A stretch of 64,000 bases of DNA, taken from assembly GCF_963678635.1 (NCBI RefSeq), contig NC_087071.1:7579624-7643623 (forward strand), in the 5' to 3' direction. The translations under genes were made by a program, and so were the position numbers. Numbering within the stretch: the first letter of the stretch is position 1; each line of letters opens with the position of its first letter. Of the stretch, positions 1 to 11,857 are shown in pieces. The notes under the pieces are model-generated. The model worked only from the letters and a program-made list of their open reading frames with translations. It made no database searches and was not told where the DNA came from. The DNA is from Symsagittifera roscoffensis. Taxonomy: Eukaryota > Xenacoelomorpha > Acoela > Convolutidae.

Positions 1-199
1 AAGGCCGATGGAGGTTCTAATGCCGACGTTCCCTTACACGTTTGCTTCATCACTGCCTCTGTTTGCCTCATAATTGTCTATTTGTTTAACCCTTAATCCA
101 AGAGCAGTTGCAATTCGCTACTCGACGCTAGTTCAATCGATGCTGCCTTTTCGTCATCTCCTTCGCCTGGATCTTGATACATTGGCTCTTGCGTGGCTT

Positions 200-1395
200 T
201 GTCTCCGCCTTAATTTTCGTAAGTTCCTCCACTCCCATCTGGTCTTGGTTATCACGAGAGTCTGTTTTGTGAGTCGTCAAATCCATTCACTGGTAGAAGG
301 ATCCCAATAAGGTGCACGTACTACTTAGACGACTCCGAGCAGCTATCCTCTGGTCAGGGGGATCTCTTAGTTCTAGTTACTGTAACGTTTTCTTTGTCAT
401 TACTAGTTGAGACACCAGAGTGTAGGGTGCACTTCAAGATTTCTTCTATCCAAATTGCCCATTCGATTGCGAAAGTGATCGTTAAAACTTAAAGCGATCA
501 ATTCTGATTCGGCTATCTTCCCGAACAGGAGATCTTCACTCACCAAATACCTCGTAACAGTCAGGGCGCACCAATTCAAAACGAACACACCTATACGCAA
601 CTGCTTTGGATCATGGAATGCATATGTCCTTCGAAGCTTAATTCAACCTCTTAAACTCTCTAACCCTCTTATCAGTACTAGAGTATAAATATTCATGGCG
701 AAGCACAAATCGATGAGCAGAGGCATTTCCCCGAAATAACGACTACGTGGTTTTGCGTGAGGTTGCTTCTTCCATCAGCGAGAGTGCTGGTCCCTTCTGG
801 AAAGCTTTGGCTTCAAAAGTCATGAACAGAGCTAATATCACTGCGATTTAAAACTATGTGACTGCCTTTACCCATTTCCGTACAGGGCAATCAGAAAATG
901 AGAGACAATTTCTTGGATATAATTTTGACAGTGAGAATGCCGTCTATTGTTGCTCCTTGACCCTCCAACATAGAATATGTCATGTTATATCCCTAATTTC
1001 CGCGCATATTCTGTCTAGAATCACTGCAAAGATATCCTCTTCATCGTTCCACGATTTCTCTTGCCTTCTGTTTTTTATATTCTGCTTCTTGCAGCACTTT
1101 TCTGATGTAAAAATTGATTTAATTGGTCATGGATGAAGCCATTTTGATCGGAACATCGCAACTAGACTCAACTTGCTCAATCGAATAAATGAAAGCTTCA
1201 ATTTGCTCGTTTCCATCTTCTTTCCCAAGACTATAGCCCCTATCTCTCTCCATTATGATGTCCAATCGGCTTGTCTTCATTTCCCTCGGTTTCCCATCTC
1301 GAGGAGCTACAGGTCATTTGACATCTCGATTATCAGATGATGATCGTCGTGTACTTGACGTTCTTACTTTAATTACCGGCTGAAATATGACAGCT
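200..1395 (-). pseudogene. Decayed minus-strand coding remnant, possibly retroelement gag
   Basis: This stretch is less AT-rich than its surroundings. On the minus strand it carries long broken protein-like runs, for example EQIEAFIYSIEQVESSC then CDVPIKMASSM, RPDCYEVFGE, and a Lys/Arg-rich run near the left edge. The pieces lie in the same order on one strand but are separated by stops and shifts. The charged, Cys-containing composition resembles a retroelement gag, but I recognise no diagnostic domain and the family is not assigned. It probably continues past the window's left edge. Confidence 0.35.
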
Positions 1396-1439
1396 CTATT
1401 CCGAACACCTCAACCACATTTACTATGTACAAGTATTTT

Positions 1440-2048
1440 TGAAATTGCCGCCAATTTTTTTTTTGTTTTTTTAAACTGCAAATTGATTTTCGTACTCAAA
1501 CAAACCTTTTTGAAAAAAAAATTTTGCATGCAAAATTTAATTTTCGAAAACGCTTAAAACTCCTCTTTCCTTTGAATGACACGTTTTTGAATGCTTTGAT
1601 CAATGTCCGGTAAATTAAAAATTCAAATTTCAGAAATATTCATCTTTGAAAAATTTTGTCAAAATATAAAAGTTGGTTACTTTCCTTATATTATTTGTTT
1701 TTCAAAGATGAATATTTCTGAAATTTGAATTTTTAATTTACCAGACATTGATCAAAGCATTCAAGCTATTTCCAGGCTGTTTCCAATGCATTTTTAATGC
1801 GAGACGGCCAAACCTTTGGTTACTGCGTTTGAGAACCAAGGCTTATATCATTTGTGTTGGGCTACGAACACGACAAAACTGTTCTGAGAAATTAAAATGT
1901 AAAAAATCAATGTTTTTGGTTTATGGAAAAATGCTAGTCATACAATTTCCATATATGAAAAAATACTAATCATAGACCTTTCATGCAATTTTCTGTACTT
2001 TTGGAATTGCGTGAAAAGTGTATGACTAGCATTTTTGGTCAACCCGGG
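1440..2048 (+). mobile_element. TIR element, CCCGGGTTGACC-ended family, copy 1
   Basis: The right end is the shared terminus GGTCAACCCGGG (to 2048), preceded by repeated ATGACTAGCATTTTT / TGTATGA units found in all copies. The left end is degraded. Inside is a 67-bp inverted repeat, 1587-1653 against 1698-1764, with one mismatch and a 44-bp spacer. There is no transposase frame, so it is non-autonomous. Confidence 0.6.
1587..1764. repeat. 67-bp inverted repeat (hairpin) inside TIR element copy 1
   Basis: The arms 1587-1653 and 1698-1764 are reverse complements with a single C/T mismatch. The 44-bp spacer is AT-rich. One arm reads TTGAATGCTTTGATCAATGT at its outer end. Related single arms occur in other copies near 18.8 and 34.1 kb. 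Confidence 0.85.
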
Positions 2049-2049
2049 T

Positions 2050-2400
2050 AACCGGGACTCTGCCACTTCTCGTGATGTTCGCTTTCATCGCCTCTACCAC
2101 GAGCATAGATTCTTCGTCCTTTGTTTTTTTGACTGCGTTAGCACTTTTTATCGGCTTCCACCGCCACGAATAACGGATATGTTTCTTACTCAATGACATG
2201 AGCCAATGGTGCCCTCTTTTAGTGGAACATCTTTGTGTTCTGTCCAGTAGAGTCTCGTTTCTTCGCGAACTGACTGGGTCTCTCGTTTTTTCTTTTCTGC
2301 GATCAATTCACGCTAATCTAGAGCTAAAAATTGATTGTTATAGAATGTTGGTTTCGTTCTTAACCTTGTGTGTCTTCATAATCAGATAAGGGTGAAAATT
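2050..2400 (-). pseudogene. Minus-strand open remnant continuing across a TIR insertion
   Basis: The minus strand reads about 80 codons without a stop (RDPVSSRRNETLLDR to ANITRSGRVPVT). It lies directly beyond the TIR element at 1.44-2.05 kb, and the decayed frames at 0.2-1.4 kb lie on the other side. The simplest reading is one coding remnant split by insertion of the element. RSGR-type endings occur in gypsy polyprotein tails, but that is weak support. Confidence 0.3.
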
Positions 2401-4688
2401 TTTTGGCTATTGGCTAATGCGCAGTACCATAGGATTTTTATTTCGTTAATGACAATATTCGAGTAATTACCTGAACAATGCACCTGCATAGGGATTTTAA
2501 AGTGCTGCGTTTGCTAACAGTTATGAGATTTGCGGGCTTTTTGATTCTGCATGCCAATTTGATGTTCTGGGCAGTATTTGTCCCCATTTAAACACAAAGA
2601 ATCTTGTACGTCTTTTGTTTTTCCACTGCAACTTTGGGGTCCGAGGTTTCTGCTATTGTAGTGGTTTTTCTCGTGTTCTAGTGTTTTGGGTGCTCATTGG
2701 CGTGATGGGATGGGTATGGCTTAAATAGCTCCTAATTAATTCACAAAACAATTCACCAAATCATTTTTTTGATTGAAGTCATAAGAAGCACAAAACTCGC
2801 ATAATCAATGTAGAGATTTAAATTTGACAACTAATGATAATACATCGATTGTTCAGTTTTCTTTGCTAATTCTGAAAACACAAAGAAAACATTTTTGTTT
2901 CAAATTCAATTGCATTAAGGCAGGCTGTTAGAGGAAAGTTTTTGTCTTCTCTGAGTCTAGATAATCTATATCACCAAAAGTTTCACAACCACAATAAACT
3001 GCTAAACTGCTAAAATGTTTAGGCTTGATGTGAAAATATCTTTTTCTTATGAATTTATTTTTAATAGAAAAGCGGTGTTATTTGATAGCCTTGTTCGTCT
3101 TCAAAAAGTATCAAGGCGACAAGACAGCGGATGTTTAATATAACAAAGTGTTTACTTCATGATGGTCAAAGTTTGATCCATTATCCTAAAAAATTTTTCC
3201 TGCAGGAGATTTCAAACGGTTGTAAAATTGGGGAACGTGCAAGCTTGCATACTTGTGGTGGAAAACTCGGCTCATTAAGTTTTCTAAATTATTGCTTAGA
3301 ATACCTTTGTGAATTTCAAAAAACTTCAGAAAAAATTCAGCGTGAATTTCACAAAAAAAATACTGTGTTCAACATGGCTTGGTTTTGTGTTCGTGTACTG
3401 TATGTTTTTTCGATTTATTCTTCGATTGATTGGATGTTCGGACATTTTCCTTTGTTTTGGTGATGCTCGAAAACTTGCTGGGCGAATTATTTTTATCATT
3501 GTTAATCTCCAACAAAATCTTCTAGATCGTACTTTATTCTACTTTGTTTTCCAAGTTACGTGTGTTTTTCGACTAGACCCACATGTCCTGGGAAACATTT
3601 TTATTTTTCTGTATTAGATCTGGAAGTGTTTGCAAAATGTTTTGTGATGTCTACTATCACTAACCAATTGTGTTGTTTTGGTTCGACTTACATTTAATTT
3701 TGTCAGGACTGCATTTGTCTCGAATTGTCTAATCATATATGTTACTGCCAGAAAAATTTCAAAACATTGATTTTTTTGACAGCACTGATGTGGCTTTCCA
3801 TCTAGTGAGTGTTGGTAAACGTGCTTGGGAGCAGAGCGTTTCTACTGCTTCGGTTTGTTTCCGATTCGAAATGGCCTTGCTGATTTTATTGCATTTGCTT
3901 ATCAATGCTTAAGTCTAACTTCATTGCAGTGCTGTTGGATAACTACAAAAAATCCAGCCTTTGATTTGTGCACTGACAGGTATTGTTAGCGGTTGCGCAG
4001 AAAAAAAAGATAAAAGAAAATAGAAACTACATCTGTATGATAGACCACAAAATGGACAATAGAAATTTGTTTAAGGGATCAATTTCTGCGATTAAAGCTG
4101 TTTTCTCAATAGTCCAATACAACCAGAAAGGGGGGTATGTTCGTGTGAGTATATGTGATTGGGTTGTTTAATGATGCAGTTGGTTGACATGTAGGTTTTT
4201 CGATGCTCACAGTCGTTTCAATCTTTGATTTCGAATTGATGCTTCAAGAGTGTTATAGTTTTGCATTTGTTTGTGTGAATCAGTGTGTAAACCGTTTCTG
4301 CAGACTATTAAGTTTGCTGAGCAACCGCGTTGTTGGGTTTCGGTTTTCGGTCCATGTAAAAGATGCTTTATCGTGAAACGTTTCCAATCTAAATTCGAGA
4401 GTGACATGGATGAGGCTAGTTATATCGTTAGTTAGTTAGATCGTTCCTTAACTTCACTCAGCAAACTGCACGATAGCAATGGTGATGGTTGGTTTTGAAG
4501 TATGTTATTCATTATGTAAAGAGTTCATTGAGTTTGTCTGTGAACCTGTGAGCGTGAACTTGTTAACACTAGTCTTTGTGGAACAGACAAAACAAAAAAT
4601 GCTGATTATGAATTGCCCTTCAAGTAAATAGTAGATTTTCTCCATTCTCAATCAAAATTTTTCAACTAGTCCGTTTTGCTGCATTCAT
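2401..4688. other. No gene seen
   Basis: AT-rich sequence with short open frames (for example at 3131-3617) whose composition is that of the flanking non-coding DNA. I see no family motif, splice-linked exon or repeat boundary. Confidence 0.6.
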
Positions 4689-5285
4689 CATGGCACAGCC
4701 AGCGGATAAAAAGTGCGGGAAAGCCACCTGAACATACGGTGTCATTTTGGGATTCAAAGACCACGGAGAAAACACAAATCAATGCATTGGAAACGACGCC
4801 AACCAAGTTTTAAGGCTCAGAAACCTGGTATCATTGAAGACAAAGAGGTGTTTTGGATGCAATGACACGGTAGTTTTTCAAGGCGAAAGGAACGTCTCGA
4901 ACAAATGAGGCTAATTCTATGGCAAAAAACTAAAAGGAAAATCATAACGTTCGAAATGTTTCAGACAAAATAAGCGCTTTAGCGGCCTATGCAATTTCAA
5001 CAATATAGGACAGAACATTCGAGACAAGAACACCTTCATCAAAAACGCCTGAGGAAGATTATCGTATAGCCTTATCATATAAACGAGGAGAGCGCGCGTA
5101 CAAATCGTACACCGGATTGCTATCATTTTTGGTACCACATATATCTATCAAGCAGAACCTCGTTGGGAACATTCGACAGGGAACGAGTTAGAAACCGGGG
5201 GCGCGGGGAAGATGAATCGCACCGGTGGCGAACCCACAGGCTGCTACAAATGTGATGCTGAACGAAACATTATCAGCGTGAGAGT
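4689..5285 (+). pseudogene. gag remnant with decayed zinc knuckle (gypsy copy 1)
   Basis: Starts at an ATG (MAQPADKKCGKAT then stop). It continues in broken frames with a capsid-like stretch FSGLCNFNNIGQNIRDK, the helix that follows the R-D-x-hydrophobic position in gypsy Gag. At 5239-5280 the frame gives GCYKCDAERN, a C-x2-C knuckle in which the expected His is Asn and the last Cys is Arg, so zinc binding is lost. Several stops interrupt it. Confidence 0.6.
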
Positions 5286-5311
5286 AACAGATTTCACGAG
5301 GAGCCAGTGGG

Positions 5312-5506
5312 ATGGGTAACAAGCAACAAGAGGAAGAAGTAGAGGTGTCCAAAACGTCCAGTTCAGATAAATACATGGTAATTCCGATAAATAGGAGGCA
5401 TGAAGTTGAACTGAAGATCCTGAGTGCGAGAGTCCAAGCAGAAATAGCCGGAAAGAAGATGTGGCTGTGGAGTGATAGTGGGTCCCAGGTCATCTTCAGC
5501 CGGTAA
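5312..5506 (+). pseudogene. Retropepsin-like protease fragment (gypsy copy 1)
   Basis: A 64-codon frame ends in MWLWSDSGSQVIFSR. D-S-G-S preceded by hydrophobic residues and followed by Q-V-I is the catalytic loop of retroelement aspartic proteases. It lies one frame off from the zinc-knuckle frame, as expected after a frameshift. The stop at 5504-5506 truncates the domain. Confidence 0.6.
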
Positions 5507-5518
5507 TAGCGGGGCACC

Positions 5519-7090
5519 ACCAATCATGGGAGCCCTAGGATCAAAGCTAGTGCAGAGTACAAAAATGATGAGGGTCGCAGAATATGATCGAGAAAGGGTC
5601 AGTGCAGACGAAATCGACGAGTTGCAAACGTAATTCTTCAAGTTGTTCCCGATTTTTTTTTTGCGGTCAAAGTAAAATATATTAACGCAAAGCTTAGGAT
5701 ATATTTCTTTTCTTTCTCAAAACTGAGAAATAAAAAGGGTATAGAGTGTTTGTTTGCATGTTAGATAGAGGGGATTCGAAGATAATGCAATTGATGGAAG
5801 AAGGGCAAAATAGTTTTTTTTTAAATCGAATAAAAATTTTGTCACGAATTTTCATTACGGTCAAGAAAGACGGAAAAATAATAATAATTTGCCATTAGAA
5901 TGAAGAAATTTAATTAAACAGGTACATTGAAAAAAGTACCAAAATCCGAATTTTGATGAATAAGATGACTGTATCAGTCAAGCATTGCAGAACGAAAAGC
6001 GAGAGATTTGTACTATACTACCTTCGATTCCCTTTACGCCTACGGGCATGTAGTAGCAAAAAAAATCGAGTGCAGATAGGGAACCTTAGGCGCTACCTCA
6101 TGATAACTCTAGGACTAGAGCTAGTAAACAGGTGGAAAGTTATGGGGATCGCAAAAAGTTATGACGTGGAAAGGGACATCGCAGAAGAGCTCGACGAGAG
6201 GCAAACGTACTTTTGTGAGTTGTTCCCAAAATTGAACGCCCATTAGCTACCAAGATAAAACGGATTGCGAGATAACGCCTTTGATGAAAAATATGGACGC
6301 ATTAAGTTTTACAGGATTGTTCGGATGAGAATTTCCTGTCACCAATTATCATTACGGTGGAAAAACGGAAGTATAACTTTTGTATTGGAATCAAAAGAGT
6401 AAAAATGACAAGTACACGAAACTAGGTACCAAATGCCAAATCATAATTAATTAGCAGACAGTCTCAGTCAAACCATTGCGGAGCAAAAAGCGGCAGATGT
6501 GTACATTATTACGCTCATTTTCATGTACTACTACAAGCAAGGTGCTTAAGAATTGAACCAGAGTGCATACGGCGACCTCATGGAAATTCTAGGACTGAGG
6601 CTACTGCAGGCGCACTGTGATGAGAATTGCATGAAATTGCGGGAAAGGGGTCTTGCAGGCAAACTTTAGACTATTGGCAAATGTACTTCTTTAAATTGTT
6701 CCTGAGTTTTTTTTCACGCATAGGAGTAACTTTTAACGCAATAGTCAATTTTTTTATTTCGCAAACCCGTGCAACAAAACTAGCTTTGAGTGCTTATTAG
6801 CCAATAAAGTGGATCAGGATATAATGCGATTGATAAAAGAAGGACATATAATAAATTGCAAAAACGTTCGGATCAAGACATCGCTCAGCAATTTTAATTA
6901 CGGTAGAGAAAGAGGGAAGTCTAAAATAGGAATTTGAATCATAAAAGCTAAATAAAAAACTACACAAAAGTACGTACCAAATGACAATTTTTAATGACTT
7001 AGTATCAGAAAAATTTTTGCGGAATGAATAGCGTGAGATGTGTGCGCCTTCGGGCTAGTAGCATTAGAAAAGAAACGCGTGCACAAAACA
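5519..7090 (+). repeat. Three diverged tandem copies of the protease-to-RT segment
   Basis: The same landmarks recur in the same order at spacings of about 475-575 bp. GGCAAACGT-like plus TTGTTCC lie near 5617, 6192 and 6667. ATTACGG lies at 5854, 6351 and 6897. An A(A/T)AGCG-type motif lies near 5990, 6481 and 7021. Translated, each unit carries a pre-RT motif (ELFPKL in unit 2) and the RT finger motif VKKDGK (unit 1). Units differ by many substitutions and small indels, so the duplication is old. Only the last unit joins the RT palm. Confidence 0.72.
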
Positions 7091-7117
7091 ATTTTGCTAT
7101 TATGAGGGAAAAAAGAA

Positions 7118-7546
7118 GTGAACATGCCGATTAGAGAACGTGTTTTAGGGCTAAGTATAATGCCAGCGGAAATTCAAAAAGTCATAAATACCTCATTAAT
7201 GGAGTTCCTCCAAGCACAAGCAAATATAGATGATAATCTAATGGTGTCCAAGGGAAACAGAATTGAACATGTAGCATTATGTAGAAAGGGTACTGAAAAA
7301 ATTGGACGTTGCAAACTCCGCGTGGATATAACTAAAAAGCGAATTTGCAAAAGCCAAATGTGGGTGGCGGGGATTAAAATTGAAGAAAAAAACGGTGTTT
7401 CGCCATTATTACGAAAAACAAAACCGATCAAACATCTGAAACGGCCAAAATCCAGAAAACAGATGAAAAATTTAATGGGATTGCTACACAGCCTTCACAT
7501 GTTATTATCAAATATAGCGGATACCAGTTCTCAAGTGTCAATTTGA
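7118..7546 (+). pseudogene. Reverse transcriptase palm and thumb (gypsy copy 1)
   Basis: A 142-codon open stretch. It carries LGLSIMPAEIQKVIN (family FGLxxAPexFQ), then NIDDNLMVSKG at about residues 36-46 (family Y-x-D-D; the first residue is Asn, the two catalytic aspartates at 7229-7234 are present) and EHVALC. A connection/thumb-like stretch with RRPKS-type spacing and a helix MKNLMGLLHSLHMLLSNI follows. The finger subdomain lies in the tandem units just upstream. The Y-to-N change and upstream stops make it inactive. Confidence 0.75.
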
Positions 7547-7564
7547 GGCCACATTGAATTTACT

Positions 7565-8100
7565 TTGTCACAGACATGCGATACCGCCTTCGAAATGTTA
7601 AGGAGGCTAGTCGAAACCATTATTGAATTGAAACCTTTTGATTTACATCGTCTAACGCGTATAGCGTTAGACTCAAGTCAACATGGATTAGGTGCAATGC
7701 TCGGACACTATAACACGCACGGGTGGCAACCAAAAACGTTCGATTCGAGATATCTAAATGGGACCAAAAAAAAACTCCACGAACAAAATGGAGCTGCTAG
7801 TCATCTTATCGGCAACCGAACGCTTCCGCAATTACATATAAGGAGGTTTTTTATCGGATGACTAAGCTTTGCTAACTTCAATAAACTCTTCCACTAAAAC
7901 TTTTCAGTCACTTACCCAGGTGGTATGCCCAGTTACTGAGTTATTCCTTTCAATTTTAAAATGGAATATAAAAAAGGTTCAAAATGGGTTTGTGCCTCTT
8001 GCAGGTTATTATGACTTTACATTTACAGTCGGTAAGTTCAAATTGATCAATGCTTCGTTAAAACATAAGGAAAAAACCGCATAAGAAAAAATATTAGACA
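7565..8100 (+). pseudogene. RT connection and RNase H remnant (gypsy copy 1)
   Basis: Begins FEMLRRLVETI and FDLHRLTRIALDSSQHGLGAM, the start of gypsy RNase H (T-D-A-S-x-x-G-L-G-A), with the catalytic Asp kept as LDSS. GWQPKTFDSRYLN is the next family motif (W-x-P-x-x-F-x-S-R). Downstream, broken frames give a TFQSLT and RWYAQLL-like end. Frameshifts near 7.8 and 7.9 kb break it. Confidence 0.75.
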
Positions 8101-8540
8101 GGAAAAAATTCAAAATTTCTATGCCAAACCGACGATTGGGGTTAACAAGCAAGAGATGCGAGCACAGCATAACCAATCAAAAATCAGTATGCGATGAAGA
8201 TTCAAATACATTAGCCAGTTCAATAGTGGCGCAAGAGGGCGTGATATCTTGCAATTGGCTCTCAGCCAATCACAGGCAAGGTAGTTGCGTACGAGAGAAT
8301 TTATGCAGTTACGAGAAGCCTAAGGTCAGACTAAGTTCTCAAGTTACTTTTCAGTTGCCGTCCGAAAATGTCATCAACAGTAAGTTTACCGGTTAAAGAT
8401 ACCAATCTACGCTTATAAATAGACATTAAAGTATTTCTGTTCAAAAAAAATAGAAAACAAATATAGAATAACAGAATACTAATATGTCATTTCCTCATTA
8501 ACTTCTCTTTTTTTCTTAACTCGTTGCGATCATCAAAAAA
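8101..8540 (+). other. Linker between RNase H and integrase of gypsy copy 1
   Basis: Contains a 91-codon frame (8121-8396) without a recognised motif, then AT-rich sequence. By position it is the RNase H-integrase spacer of the polyprotein. Confidence 0.4.
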
Positions 8541-8542
8541 GA

Positions 8543-9560
8543 GTGTTTTCCGTCATACCTACCGACTGCCAAGTGGCGAGGAAAATTGAAAACCTCAGCG
8601 TGCTGAACTTGAAGCTAGTGATGGGTAACACCGAGAAGGACCCAAACCTGAAGATAATCAGAGACATCAAAAAAGACATTGATGCCACGTCGAAAGAGTT
8701 TATGACAAAATTAGGACAGTGTTGCACCCAGCACTACAATGGCTTCGCAGTGAAATAGAACTGCCGGTGGATGGATGGCCGCCTGACTATTCCTCAGGCC
8801 ATCTCACCAACAATGATGAATCGTTTGCATTTATATCAACACATACGGGACAAAAAGTACGCTACATTGAAGTTATTCTGGTATTCTCCGAAGCACCGAA
8901 ACCTTTCCGCAACAGCAAAGTATTGCTAGCGTATACTGGAAGCATGTGAAAGTTTTGAATCGGACATCCATGAGGGAAATTTAGGCGAGATGGGAAAACC
9001 AAAGGAACCGAATGAAACTGTCCATTTTGATTTCTGGGGACAGGTAACCTATGGGAAAAAATGGAAAAAACTAAAAATAGTAATAGTAGATGCCTTTTCT
9101 CACTGACCACCCGAATATTTATTTCGTAACAACAAATCGTGAAAGTTTTTTTTTCTTAGGGCTTAAAAGGCTACACATAGACAACCTAAGAAGTTTTAAT
9201 ATGAATCAGGCTGCGAGAATATTCCTTAAGGAAATACAAAATTTTTGCAATTACTAAGGAAATGGACTCATAAAATCAACAGTGAAAGGTCACAGTGCTA
9301 CAGGAATAAATGAAAGAACGATTGGGCTATTGAAGATTTATGTTCTAACTAAACTAAGAGAAGATGAAAAACAAAAGCTCAAAACAGCGTTGTCACAGGC
9401 CTGAAGCGTTTTAAGGTTTGTGCTTAATACGAATAAGAAACTTACATCGTTTGAAGCGCATCATGGAAGAGCAGCTAACACCGTGCTCAGAAATCTGAAC
9501 AAGAAGTCATCGCTTAGAAACATAGATTTGATGAATGTAAATAAACAGAAACTATGAGGC
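8543..9560 (+). pseudogene. Integrase remnant (gypsy copy 1)
   Basis: Broken frames give, in order, a pre-integrase helix (DPNLKIIRDIKKDI), a zinc-domain-like part with LHLYQHI, the core start ETVHFDFWGQVTYGKKWK with the first catalytic Asp, VIVDAFSH, then ERTIGLLK with the catalytic Glu and SFEAHHGRAANTVLRNL in the C-terminal part. The order is that of gypsy integrases. Stops and frame changes near 8757, 9105 and 9330 inactivate it. Confidence 0.75.
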
Positions 9561-9600
9561 TTTGATGAGGCGAAGAGTTGCGATGAAATTGACATCATGA

Positions 9601-9680
9601 TTTATAGAATTGCATAAAAAGTATGGTTTGCATTTTTCCAAACATGAAAAATGTACGATTAGCATTTTTGGTCAGCCCGG
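9601..9680 (+). mobile_element. CCCGGGTTGACC-ended family, right-end fragment
   Basis: ATGTACGATTAGCATTTTT followed by GGTCAGCCCGGG matches the right terminus of the family. The rest of the element is absent. Confidence 0.5.
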
Positions 9681-11460
9681 GATGGTTTTAATGGACCTTT
9701 CAGATAGATTCAGGACGACCTGTTTTTTTGAGGACTTTGAAGTTCGAAGAACTGATTGTCGAACTTTTTTTCTTAACTTGACCTTCATTGACTGTGAAAA
9801 TCCGAAGAAAATTTTTTGAAACCCTTTATAAAACGAAGATTTTTTTTTCAAAGTGGCCCAGTATCGAGGAATACATTAATTTTTGTTTTAATTAAGTAAT
9901 TTTATGCTTGTTTAATAGCTTTTTCCCAGAATTTTTAATTGATTTGTTTCAATTGTAGTTCTACATGAAAGACCATATTCATCTCAGTTTGCTATTTAAT
10001 CTGCTTGTCAAAAAGTTTTACATCAATTTCTTTTGCAATGAAGCTGTGAAGTTTCATTAAATTGTTTTAGAGTTTCATTACTCACTAATTGATTTAAATT
10101 GTTGCAGTATAAAAAGAAGAAAATAGCTTTCTTATTGATAGAAAGATGAAAGTTTAAGTTTGCAAGGAATAAAATTGATATTGTTTTTTTTGTTATTTAT
10201 CAGAAGTGATCAAAAATTTTTTTTCTTCATAAATTGTAGCATAAAAATTAGAGTTTCAACGAAAAATTCAATCGTTTGCAAAGTTATTTCAACGATAGGA
10301 TAGAGTCATCTGAATATGTTTAGTAATTTTTTGTGCATACAATTAGTTTTTTGCATCGTCCTGTAGATTTATCTGTTACTGGTATTAAATTCTTTCAGAC
10401 TGGCTAAGTAAATCTGGCAGTGACCTGTTTTTTGCCGTTTTAGTCATTGGAGTAATCGTATTGTTACTTTTCGGTACTTTTGTTCCATATTTTTCACATT
10501 TGAAATAAAAGTTCAGGACATTTTGTCAGCAATATAAGTGATTATTGTCATGAATATGATCGCGCAGTACGTTATAAAATGATTGTTCTGGAGTGACACT
10601 ATTCTTTCATATTTTTTAATGAAAAATGCATGAAACTTATTGGTCAATTTTACTTCTGACAAAAAATAACTTTTTTATAGGTTGATGAGACCAGTTATGC
10701 TGTGTTTTCATTTTTAAATGCAGTTGAGATATGTTTCGTATTATTTGACATTTGGAATATTTCGAATAGTTTCCAAATAGTATACATCTAAGACACTCCA
10801 GTAGACGTACATCCGTGTCTTCGATATTTAAAAAGTCCATGAAACGCAGGTAGTACGTGTTTTGACTAAATATGATACAATTGACACAGGGTAATTAGTT
10901 TTGCTTTTTAAACTTCATTTCACTGTAAATTTCAAAGGTTTCGAGTATTGCGAAAATTGGTACTGTAGTTCGAACAGCATTGTTGTCGCATAGTATAAAT
11001 TGGAAGGTGGTTTTGAGTTTAACACTACGAAATGGGAAACATCGGCTATAAGGAAGCTTTTGCACTCATTTTCTCTATGTATGGTGAAGCCTGTCGTTTG
11101 TTTCAAATCATAGTTGGTCGTCCAAATAATTTTTTTTTTCAAAACTTGTTTTTCCTCTTATTAAATTTGGAATTTTTTTCTTTTTTTTTTTACTGAGAGA
11201 AGGTATTATCGGAATAGTTTTATTCTATTAGGGGCGCTTTAGGAATTAGATTCAAAAAACCTCGTGTCTTTTTTGTTCCTAAAATACCATTTGTGTCTGT
11301 TGGGATTATTTGTTTAAATGTTGCATTCATAAAAAATACAATTGTTATTATTTCAATTTTATTACGAAATTAATCATAGTTTTTGGTTGATTCTTCTATT
11401 TTTTGAAGTGCCTGAAAGATTGAAGTAACATTACGAGGCCGAACTGTGCACTGTATAGGC
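9681..11460. other. No gene seen
   Basis: AT-rich sequence with poly-T and poly-A runs. The short open frames look random. Confidence 0.6.
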
Positions 11461-11530
11461 GCCAAGTTTTGTGTCTGAATATTCCTGAACTCCAGAGAGA
11501 AATTTTTCAACATGTTAAGATTTTGTCGGA
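11450..11530 (+). repeat. Fragment related to the 195-bp dispersed repeat
   Basis: TATAGGCGCC, TTTTGTGTCTG and CCAGAGA occur in the same order as in the reverse complement of the repeats at 31.41 and 36.10 kb, and again at 51.95 kb. Confidence 0.4.
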
Positions 11531-11580
11531 ACAATCAAAAAAAAAAGAAAGAACAAAACAAGATCAAAGGGAGCATCCTT

Positions 11581-11857
11581 CCAGGTTGACCGAAACTTCT
11601 TATCATACAATTTCCATTTATGAGAAACTTCTTGTCATACATTTCCATACAATGCCATGCGTACAGAAAATTGTATGAAAACTGGATGATAACCATTTTT
11701 CCATACATGGAAATTGTATGACTAAAAGAACTTGGAGCAAACTTTTTTCCAACGGTTTTCAGGAATTGAATGAAAATTTTATGACTAGCATTTTTCCATA
11801 CATTCGATGTATGGAATTGTATGATATCGAGTTTCGGTGTATGGAGGTCAACCCGGG
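11581..11857 (+). mobile_element. CCCGGGTTGACC-ended TIR element, short complete copy (277 bp)
   Basis: The left end CCAGGTTGACCGAAAC and the right end GAGGTCAACCCGGG are inverted. Between them are alternating TATCATACAATTTCCAT and ATGGAAATTGTATGA units. It has no coding capacity and is the most compact two-ended member in the window. Confidence 0.65.

Larger units (their letters stand above)
4689..9560 (+). mobile_element. Ty3/gypsy-type LTR retroelement, copy 1, decayed and internally triplicated
   Basis: Read in order on the plus strand: gag with a decayed CCHC knuckle (4.69-5.28 kb), a retropepsin-like DSGS site (about 5.46-5.51 kb), the protease-to-RT interval repeated three times (5.52-7.09 kb), RT palm/thumb (7.12-7.55 kb), RNase H (7.57-8.1 kb) and integrase (8.5-9.55 kb). 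This gag-PR-RT-RH-INT order is the gypsy order. Many stops and frameshifts show it is dead. No LTR pair could be delimited by eye. A second copy of the same family lies at 54.2-57.3 kb, sharing FEAHHGR in the integrase tail. Confidence 0.8.

Noticed and set aside
3131-3617. Two overlapping frames of over 100 codons
   Set aside because: Composition equals that of surrounding AT-rich DNA, with no family motif, splice context or conserved pattern.
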